From Coix lacryma-jobi var. lacryma-jobi (lineage: Eukaryota > Streptophyta > Magnoliopsida > Poales > Poaceae): DNA of 64,000 nt. The notes under the pieces are model-generated. The model was not told where the DNA came from. It worked only from the letters and a program-made list of their open reading frames with translations, and did no database searches. The stretch is from assembly GCA_009763385.1 (NCBI GenBank), contig CM019824.1, positions 144,839,705 to 144,903,704 on the forward strand, in the 5' to 3' direction. Position 1 is the first letter of the stretch, and every line of letters begins with the position of its first letter. Positions 55,643-64,000 of this stretch are shown here, one piece after another. The position numbers and the translations under genes were made by a program.

Positions 55643-57291
55643 ACATTCCTCTTATCAGAATTAAGCAAGTTTCTCTTAGTATTTCACCCTCTATGTTTAG
55701 CCAACCCCTTACTCCAGAGCAGTGGCAGCTCCACATCTCCACATGGTAGCCCATTGAGAACCAATGTCAACTTGGCAGCTATTCAAGCTACGCGCCTATG
55801 CCAACCAACAAAAGTAGCACTTGGCAGCTACGCGCCTATGCCAACTAACAAAAGTGGTTAAGAATCAAGAAAAAGAAATAAAGAATGGGAAGGGCTGGAA
55901 CTGGAGAAAGCGATTTAGTCTAAGGACATTAGCAAAAATTTTCCTCTTAAAACTTGCAGACACATGCTAATAAAGAGTGATATATTTGCACCTCAAATAC
56001 TAATTTAATTCACATGTAACTATATCACACAAAAAACACACCTGTAACTCGTCCAAGTTGAAACTTGAAAGTAACAACCACGTCTCGTATCTGTAATAAC
56101 TGTCATACTACCAAACTCTTTATTTTCACGCTTTGCCAAGGTCCCAATTATCTGGTTGTACTAAGTTCTTGGATTCTTTGGACTCACTGCAATTCTTGTG
56201 TTTTTGACAGAGCTACTCAAGGGCTCTTAATGTTACCAGCGAGGAACGTCATCTTTGGGAGATAGCAGGTGCACAAAGCCTCTCTTCATTGACTACCCTG
56301 GCACTTTTGCCTTAGAGTGGCCTGATTGTTTGGTTTTGTAGTCGTCTTTTTTTATTTAGCAGGTGATAATGTAATCTAAAACTTTAGTTTGGTGTGTGCA
56401 GAATGTGTGTGTGGGTGTTTGGGTTCTTGTCCCGTATTTTTCTTCTGAATATAACGAAGTGCAGCTATCCTGCGTTTTCGAGAAAAAAAAGGCCTGGCAG
56501 AGGCAGCATGTGTCACAAGCAGAGTTACATCTGGGAGGTGCATCACAACCAAGATGAGATGGGAAAAGTGCATAGAAAACTATTTTGATATATTGATCTA
56601 CCCAGTACTAGATTTCTGACCCTTTAGAGTTAGAGTTGTTGCCAAAGAAGGCTGCTTAGGTGGTAACTAAATCGACCTGGACTGAAAGTACACACCCTCT
56701 GTAGCTAATGTTAAGTATATGAAGGCCCATCTAATATAGGCCCATATGGCCCATGAGGCTTCCGATATATCTCAGAATCCAAGTTGATTCCTAAAGATAA
56801 GAAACCCGTCTGCACAGCTGCTGGTGCACCTCACCAGTTCAACAGTTATCCTGAACCTTTTCCCCCACATGGTGGTTTTAACTCCCTTTCCAGCTTACAA
56901 TAATGGAGAAGAATCAGGACTTACAAATTGAACGTCATCCTGCATGAGATGTGGTATGATAAGTTGAATGAGATCAATGCCTTTCTGATGTGTCAGGATC
57001 AAGGTGTAGGTAAAATCAGCAACATCCTGCCATCACCCAGCAGAGGTGAAGATGGTAACTAAAAACAGTGTTTCCTGCAAAGCCGTTCACCATAACTTCC
57101 ACATAATACGTTTTTAAGTTTCTGAAATGGCATCTGAAACTGCACCCATCAGTGGATTGCATCAAATCTAACAACCGAACTATCTTAACAAAAGATAACA
57201 GTGTATATATCAGGGGCAGAAATGCTTAAATTCTTTCTGTTTCTGAAGAGATGAATTGTGAAGTTGTTAGAAGCTCTGCTCCCGTAGTCCT

Positions 57292-59074
57292 CTACGGTTC
57301 TGGCTCATCAAACTTTGGGTACTCTAGCATCTGAAAAGCTGAATTGGCAAGGGGACAGGAAAAACAATGAGATAATTAGGGACCGTGTCATGGCTATGAA
57401 AGTAATGAGACCTAATCAAGAGTGGACAGAGTAGATAACAGTAGACATGGGCTATGTTGAATTGCAATCCATACAGCGATTACCATAAGCTATGGGCTAT
57501 GTTTTATTGCAATCCATACAGCCATTACCATGCTGAAATCGTAAGAAGCAGATAACAAGCGGTGCACAGTGCACACACTATTGTGAAAGCTGCAGAGTTC
57601 TCACCTTGTGATCCGGTGGTCATGACGACGATGTCCATAGTATCTACATTATGAGGCAGGTCTGTGATAAGTGGGATTGCGAGTGCGTAGATGCCGGCCC
57701 GCACGCACAACGTGATGTTCTCGTCATCCAGACGGGACACGGAGTAACCGTAGAACTTGAATTCAGGCCAGTTGGCATGAAAAACGCTCGCATCATCTAC
57801 CACCCGCTGACCCGCGCAAGCCGGATCATCCGCGCCGGACCCTGATACGGCTGCACCTTGGCCCGCCACTTGAACAGGCCACGGCTTACATGAATCTGTC
57901 ACAATGGAACACTTGTGTTTAATACATAACAAGTCTGAATACACATTGTACTGAGAAAGAAATGTAAATGTTCAGAGATACATTTTTTACAGATTTCTCA
58001 GAAATATCAGAAAAATATACCATTGTGAGATCAAGACCAAATCACTCAAACCCCTCTAGTGCTCATCTTGACAAAGAACTCCTACTGTTACTTCAACTAA
58101 GACTTTACACATATGAGTGTATGACATACTACCATGATCCTATGCAGATTAACGATGACAGAGCAATTCGTAAAGTCAGCAAAATTTTGAACAGACAACA
58201 ATTTCTGGATAAGTGGTAGGAAATGGAAAGCTAAATAGGATTACTGTGATCAATAATTGCATCCTAAAGAACCCCAAATACAGAGGCTCGAGAAACCCCA
58301 AATTTCATCAGCAAGAATTATCAGGTTCAGTCTTCTTTCCAAAGAAGTGAAGAAAAAGTTTGGTTGATTTCAGACTTCGTCGAGAAAAAATCACAAGGAT
58401 TGAGGCCTGGAGAATGCAATAATCAGATTGGCCAGTTGTTGCTGCGAAAATCGACGCGAAGAAGAAACATCCACGCTTGGAAGGTGTTGCAAGCTCCAAC
58501 TCCCAAGAGTAACCCGTTCACGGGATGAGCACGAGGAGTTGAGAGGGAAAAGGATGGCGAACAGCGAACTCACCCGAGGTGGAGGCGGAAGGGGTGTCGG
58601 CACCGGGCTCAGTGGGATGGGCTCGACCCTCCACTGCATCATCGTGGTCTCGTCGCTGGCATCGACGTTGTTCCAGTTCCAGCAGCGGCGCCTGCCGTTG
58701 GCGCGGAGGCAGCGGTGGGCGTTGTGCAAGCGGACGTAGTTCTGGCCGGCCTCCACCCTATGGGGCGTCCACATGAAGGGGTGCTCCGGCTCCGAGTGCG
58801 GCGAGATGTAGTCGCGCTGGAGGGCGCGGACGCCGCGCGGCGCGTCCAGGTTCGAGACGGCGAGGTACCGGCCGTAGGCGGCGCCCTGGAGGAGGCAGAA
58901 GGCGTCCCCTCCTTCGACGTCGGGCCAGTGCTCCACCTTCCACACCGCGTTCGCGGACGGCGCGGCGCCGAGCGGGCGCAGGGAGACGTGGATCCCGTCC
59001 TTGTCGGCGTGCACGTACTTGTCCCGCGCGCGGCTCCGCAGCCGCACGAAGCCCCCGTTCGGGAAGAGCTCCAT
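57292..59074 (-). pseudogene. DUF569 family gene A, exon 2 broken (right copy)
   Basis: Exon 1 is 59074-58574 (167 codons, open), exon 2 is 57895-57605 and exon 3 is 57338-57292. Exon 1 encodes a complete N-terminal domain (MELFPNGGFVRLRSRARDKY, KVEHWPDVEGGDAFCLLQG, NYVRLHNAHRCLRANG). Exon 2 starts VSRGLFKWRAKVQPYQGPAR like paralogue C, but an insertion of about 8 bp relative to C leads to a stop at 57799-57797. The remaining exon (DENITLCVRAG, MDIVVMTTG) is out of frame. A truncated protein of about 199 residues holding the first domain is the most it could make. Because the left copy shares the lesion, the loss came before the large duplication. Confidence 0.85.
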
Positions 59075-59278
59075 CGTCGATCGCGGCGGACTCCGGGTGG
59101 TGGTGGTTGGTGGGGTGGCGCGGCGACGGCGGGCTGCTGGTGCGTGGAGGGGATTGGGAAGGCGAGAGCACTGCAGGTGTTCGATGGAATGGAACGGGAC
59201 GGTTGCGTTTGAGGCGGAGGCGGAGGCGCGAGGCGGTTCAAAAGACAGGGGGTTGTACCTGTGTACCATTATACTGTG

Positions 59279-60023
59279 TACTCCCTCCCTCCCATTAAAA
59301 ATGTCGTTGGAAAACCGTGTCCCTCTCACCAACACGCTTTCCGGACGACACTCTTTACGGGACGGAGGGAGTACCATTATAAAAGTTCGACCCGACCTGT
59401 GTACCACTAAAAAGTTAGAGCTTACCTGTGTGCCATCGAACAACTTTAGTCGTGCTCTCCATGCCATTCCGTCCGAGTTCAGTTAAGTTTTGGCTGTTAA
59501 GTGTGGGACCGTGCTAGAAAAATGACTTTTTTACTCTTCATGTCAATAAAACTTCTAAAATTCATAGTAATTCATAGAAAAATCATAAAATAAAAAATAA
59601 AGATGTTTTGGAATCCTTGTGATTATATCTATGTTGTAGGTATGTAATATTGTATGTTTATATAAAAAGTTTATACAGTAAAAATACATCAAGTGGAGTG
59701 TTATTAGATGTATTTGTACCGTTGACTTTTTTTATATAAACATACAATATTACATGCCTATTTCATAGATATAATCACAAGAATTGTAAAACATCTTTAT
59801 TTTTCATTTTATGATTTTTCTATGAATTAGTATGAATTTTAAAAGTTTTATTGACATGGAGGGCAAAAATGTCATTTTCCCAGCCCGGTCCCACACCTAA
59901 CGGCCAAAACTTAACTAAACCCGGACGGAATGGCATGGAGGGCACGACTAAAGTTGTTCGATGGCACAGGTAAGTTCCAACTTTCTAGTGGCACACAGGT
60001 CGGGTTAAACTTTTATAATGGTA
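59279..60023. mobile_element. Stowaway MITE plus fold-back element (right copy)
   Basis: Stowaway 59279-59373 and palindromic element 59372-60023, as at 11200-11943 in the left copy, upstream of DUF569-A. Confidence 0.78.
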
Positions 60024-60395
60024 CATAAAAGTATCTTCAAGATACTCGCAAGTCACAAGCTGCAAGCGTAGGCCACGACCGTCCGGTGGCGCTCGTGTCT
60101 CCTTTCGCTGACTGCCTGACCCAGTCCAGTCGCCAGCTGGCGAATACACCTCCCAGCCAAAGCTCACTTTCCGTTTCCATCAGCATTTAGTTTTGAGCGG
60201 CAGCCGTTCAGGCTTTGCGTCCGTTTTGAAATTCTTTGCCTGTTTATATTAAATTAAACAAAAGATTGGGTAGACGATGCTCCAATGCTCCATTCAGCTA
60301 AGATGACGTTTTGCAAATTTTGGAAGGGTCATCAAAATTTCAGAGAACTGAATGTGCTGGAAACAACTTTAGCACTAGGATGGAACATCACATAC

Positions 60396-60502
60396 GTGTC
60401 CAAGATGAGACGCTCAAATGCTTCTGGGATCTTTATGTCATTGTACCGCATTCCATAGGATAGATCAAGTTCGCTTTGCCATTTCCAGTATGGGTTTTTG
60501 AC
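60396..60502 (-). pseudogene. Cytosolic G6PDH exon remnant (right copy)
   Basis: Same exon as 12316-12422 (QSELDLSYGMRYNDIKIPEA, ERLILDT) with the same splice borders and no visible difference. Confidence 0.75.
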
Positions 60503-60737
60503 CTATAAAAGTTTCATTCGTTAGACATTGTGACTGACAATTTTGCTCCACCAATTGCAGAACCTAACATTGGTTGTAAAAAGGCACACATAATTAAAGA
60601 AAATCCTGAAGTGAGGACGGACCCTACTACACTAAAATACTGAAAGATCTGTAAAAGATGAATTCTGGAAAACAAAATCATACTGCATTGAATCTATGAG
60701 CATAAAACTAATTGAGTTGATAAAGGAGTACTATTAC

Positions 60738-61113
60738 CTTAATAGACATAAGAGGAAAGTAGGGGGTCCTGGCCCTGGGGATGAATTTTTTACCTTGCTG
60801 TTTGGCAGATTAACTTCAAAAGATGGAGATATCACATCAATCTTCATTTCCTTGAGCAATTTGGTTGTGTCACTAGAGGCTCCATCAGCTCTATTTAAGC
60901 TCCAATTAGTGTCACAAGTACCACTACGCTTCCTTGTCCAAGAAACACCAAATCTCCCAATGATATATCCAAGCGATTTCAAAAGCTTATAAGCCTGGAA
61001 GGTATTACAGGAGCACCAATTATTCCCCCCAGCAAGCTTTTCATAGATGCCATCTCCCTATGGTTTCGTCCTTGCCACTGAGAAGAATCAAGGCACGTCT
61101 GTCAGCCAAGAAC
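60738..61113 (-). pseudogene. Sen54-like exon remnant (right copy)
   Basis: Same sequence as 12658-13033, including the frameshift between DETIG and IYEKLAGG, so that lesion also came before the duplication. Confidence 0.6.
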
Positions 61114-61969
61114 CTGCAATGTTTTCATCAGACAATAAGCCTTGGCTGGCAAACTCAAGCACTCTTGACAACTAAAGTCAATGGAAAGCAATCCATGCAT
61201 TCATAATACATCAGTAGAAAATGGCTTCAGAGATTCACGCAGCACAACACTTGTGCTGCTAGTCTGCTGGATGCACGGCGCACCATGACTGCACAGATAC
61301 GGCATTTCATCAAACACTTAGCATACCCGATCTCTAAATCGTTGTAGTACAGCTTTTGGCAGCCCGAGCGACACCGGCGGTCAGACACGGCTTGCCCCTG
61401 CTCTCCACCACCTTTGCGGCGCCGGTTCCCTCCACGCACGCGCAGACCCCAGTTCCGCAGAACCCGACCCAACCCAGTGAAGTCACAACTCACAAATCAC
61501 AATCCCAGGACGATCCAACACGGACAGAAACCATCTGCGTGCCAAACGAAGCACGCACCTGAAACGGACCCTTGAGGAGGCAGCAGACCGCGCAGCGACG
61601 AGGAAGGGGTTGAGCTACTGCTCCTCGCCATCATCATCTTCAACGGCGGGGGCTGGAACACGGTTGGCAGGCTCGTCTCCGGGACCTGACTGACTGACCC
61701 CACCTGCCAGTGTCCTATCTAGCAACCGACCTGCGCTTGTGATTCCACCAGAGCCCAGCCCATCCCAGCAGAATACGGCCCGTGGCCTTTAAATTCCCCA
61801 CGTCGCCTCGGCTCGCCTCGGTGCCCAAACGTAACTGCCGCAACTAACAAACTCCTCACCGTCTTCTTCCTCCTCGCAACAACGCAGCAGCGCCACCGCC
61901 AAGCACCCCAAGCCCCCGCCCCGCCGCTCGCCGCCCTCACAGCAAAAGAACCAGCGCCGGCAACCGGCG

Positions 61970-63377
61970 ATGGACGCCTTCCCCGACGGGAGGCACGTGT
62001 GGCCGCGGGCCCGCGAGTACGGCCTAAGATACCTTTACGCCGACGAGGACGGGGAGCTCGTCGCTGTAGCCCCATGGGGCCGAGGCGTGGGGAGCTGAAC
62101 GCGGCGTGGGCGGTGCATCACCTGCGGCGCGGCAACACCGACTACGTACTCTTCCACAACGCCTCCTACGGCAGGTACCTCGCCCAAATAGAGGAGGGAA
62201 GGGTCGAGGACGAGGAAGGCGTCGTCTACTTCTACTACGGCGTCGGCCAGTGCACCTACGATTCCCCGGAGCAGGAGAACGTCCTGTTTCAGGCCCACAG
62301 GGCGGAGGATGGGTCCGGCGACATCTACCTCAGCAACCCCGCGCTCGGCGTCTGGTTCCCCGACCACGACGAGGAAACGCCATTTCATTGGGTGGTCGAG
62401 GTTATTCCCATAGGAGTCCCTCCCGCCTCAGCTTCCAGATCCACCACAACCGGTGAGCTCGCCGTCCCCTCCGCTTCGAACTACTCGCGTTCGTTTGGGT
62501 CTAGAAGGGTTCTTGGAATTTGTGGCTATTAGTTACTGAATCTGCTTTTGTGACTATTAGTTCTTGGTAGGGGGGAGCAGAGGTTCTGGGATCTTGAATT
62601 CTTGCTGCTCTGCTTTTGATTCGCTTTAGAGAACAGTTCTTGATCAGAAATTCATAATAATCTCAGATAATCTTTGTTGTATTCCCATTTCGTACCACCA
62701 GCTATACAAATTACAAAACATTGTCTATTTTAGAAATTATTTGGCTAGACGTCTTGGGATGTTCCTATCAGTGTAGGAAAATGCTGACAGATGCATCAAT
62801 TTATTTATGTTATTCCTTGATCTGCGCTAAATCAATTGTCTACCGAGTTCTTTTTTATAATTGGAGTTCTTTCTCATGACTTGTTTTCTGAATAATTTGA
62901 GCCATGAATGGTTGTATTTTCTTACCACATAGTAACAAGGTCTGAACATTTTGTTCTCATCGCAATGTGTAGTTAGACCTCCCGTTCCCAATGCTGCCTG
63001 CTTGTTTCGGTTTCCTAAACACTAGTGCTTTGCTCCACTGCAACAGGCTCCAGCAGTGCCGCACTTCAGTGGCCGGAGAATCTTCCAAGCCGCCCAGCCA
63101 CAGCCGGTGGTGTTTCGGCGGAGAATCAACTACGTGCGGGCGGACGATCAGGGGAACCTCCCGCAACAATGGAGAGTGTTAGAACAGTTCGAAGGCCGGT
63201 CCGTGTTCAACCTGAGGAGAGATTTAGCAGCCGAACTAGATGAAGCGAACAACGACGACTTAGGCATCACGCTGTGCGTGTTGGGCGGCTCAAACGGGCG
63301 GTGGACTCCTCTGGTCATAGACCTGCCTCCCAATGAGAGGACCATGAACATCGTCGTCCTCACCACCGGGTCGCCAG
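61970..63377 (+). pseudogene. DUF569 family gene B, exons 1-2 (right copy)
   Basis: Exon 1 is 61970-62452 and exon 2 is 63047-63377; exon 3 would lie beyond the window. Exon 1 still changes frame between GELVAVAPW and ELNAAWAVHHL near 62075-62095, as in the left copy. Downstream of that the frame is clean (NTDYVLFHNASYGRYLAQ, GVGQCTYDSPEQENVLFQ, FHWVVEVIP), as is exon 2 (RRRINYVRADDQGN ... MNIVVLTTG). If the shift is real, splicing at the CAG seven bases into exon 2 would keep the downstream frames joined, but the N-terminus would still be lost. D is the nearest intact relative. Confidence 0.78.
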
Positions 63378-63741
63378 GTAATAACTTGCTGGTTTTTGTT
63401 TTCGGTAGTCTCTGCAGCAGCAGTAGCACATGTTGAATGGTGTTCAATTGATCAAACTGATAAGAGAGTACAATTACTAAATTGAATACTGATAAAGTCT
63501 GCAGTTCTGGTTTCCTCAAAATAAAAAAGTCTGTTCTGTTATTTGGACTTTGGCACTTTGCTGTAAGAGATCAGAGAACCTGTTGCTGCATGCCAAATGT
63601 TGAGAAGATCATAGTGTTATACTGATGACAGTACAACCTATAACTTGACTGGCATGTACTTAACACATAGATGTTCAAAGAGTTTCTTTAGTTTTGTTTT
63701 TTAATGTATATATTTTGGCTAGTTCCTGCATCCAGTATCCT

Positions 63742-64000
63742 TTTTTTCGCGATCACGCCTAACCCGTTAGGCGCGTATTTCATTAAAAAGAAGAGAATCC
63801 AACCCCAAGTACAGAGCAGGTAACCGAAGTTACCGAGAAACACTACACAAACACACACAACAACAATTAAAAGCAAGAAATAAGAGGGGTGGGGACCCTC
63901 CATCTGACACCCCAACAGCTGAGCCTAGAACAAAATAAACCTCAACAACTAGATAGCCAGTAGCGACCAGAGCCAAAGAAGACAACAGCGGCAAAGCATC
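63742..64000 (-). mobile_element. Start of LINE-like insertion (right copy, cut by window)
   Basis: The target sequence GCATCCAGTATCCT (63728-63741) is followed by the T run and CGCGATCACGCC of the LINE-like element, as at 15659 in the left copy. The rest is outside the window. Confidence 0.75.

Larger units (their letters stand above)
50924..57026 (-). pseudogene. SSI: Starch synthase I, 3' six exons, frame open (right copy)
   Basis: Exons on the minus strand: 57026-56925, 54504-54380, 54283-54175, 52642-52590, 52435-52396 and 51082-50924. They join without frameshift to 588 bp (195 residues and stop), about a third of a full SSI. Splice phases agree throughout. Key substitutions: the usual GRLDYQKG is LILTHQKG, HRITAG is HLITAG, FEPCGLNQ is FELCVLNQ, and HGTGGL is HATGGL. 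These positions lie in the GT5 C-terminal donor-binding region, so enzyme activity is not expected even if it is transcribed. The 5' two-thirds, including the transit peptide and N-terminal lobe, is missing. Read as a truncated, decaying gene copy. Confidence 0.88.
48077..64000 (+). repeat. Right copy of large direct duplication
   Basis: This is the second copy of the segment at 1-15917. Reading frames broken in the left copy (starch synthase exons and exon 1 of DUF569-A) are open here. I therefore treat this copy as the better version of the shared genes. It runs off the right window edge inside a LINE-like insertion that is complete only in the left copy. Confidence 0.95.

Overview
This window is nuclear DNA from a grass, probably a panicoid. 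The evidence is intron-bearing plant genes and gene fragments (a multi-copy DUF569 family, starch synthase I, HMG-CoA reductase, cytosolic glucose-6-phosphate dehydrogenase and a Sen54-like tRNA-splicing endonuclease subunit), many Stowaway-type MITEs, and a Sirevirus-like copia retrotransposon. I saw no bacterial, organellar or viral genes. All splice sites below were read by eye from GT/AG signals, phase and paralogue comparison, and no search was run.

Layout. Positions 1-15917 and 48077-64000 are two copies of one segment in direct orientation, 48,076 to 48,083 bp apart. Both are cut by the window edges. Each copy holds, in order: one arm of an inverted repeat; the 3' six exons of a starch synthase I gene (minus strand) with a miniature LTR retrotransposon nested inside a Stowaway MITE in one intron; a broken DUF569 gene (A, minus); MITE and fold-back elements; single-exon remnants of G6PDH and a Sen54-like gene (minus); and a frameshifted DUF569 gene (B, plus). 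Almost every frame-breaking difference between the copies lies in the left copy, several in or beside homopolymers, so the left copy is either decaying or poorly polished.

Between the copies, DUF569-B finishes at 19443 after a LINE-like insertion that itself holds a solo LTR. Next come an intact DUF569-C (20417-23859, minus) with a Mutator-like element just upstream of its start codon, a hAT-like repeat region, an intact DUF569-D (28416-31275, minus), and a degenerate chimeric DUF569-E (32097-33260). A 12.4-kb LTR retrotransposon (33527-45907, target duplication GGGAC) follows. It encodes a four-zinc-knuckle Gag and a second protein resembling the 'putative plant transposon protein' domain, but no protease, integrase, reverse transcriptase or RNase H. 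Its LTRs differ by one substitution and one C-run length, so it is very young. Beyond it lie a hAT remnant and an HMG-CoA reductase gene fragment between inverted-repeat arms.

Functionally, the only host genes that look able to make full proteins are DUF569-C and DUF569-D. They share a three-exon plan (long exon 1, about 300-350 bp exon 2, and a 35-47 bp final exon) and form a mixed-orientation family cluster. The most unusual structure is the non-autonomous Sirevirus-like element. It carries 16 pairs of an 18-bp palindrome, almost always 22 bp apart, in its LTRs, its untranslated regions and inside its gag reading frame.
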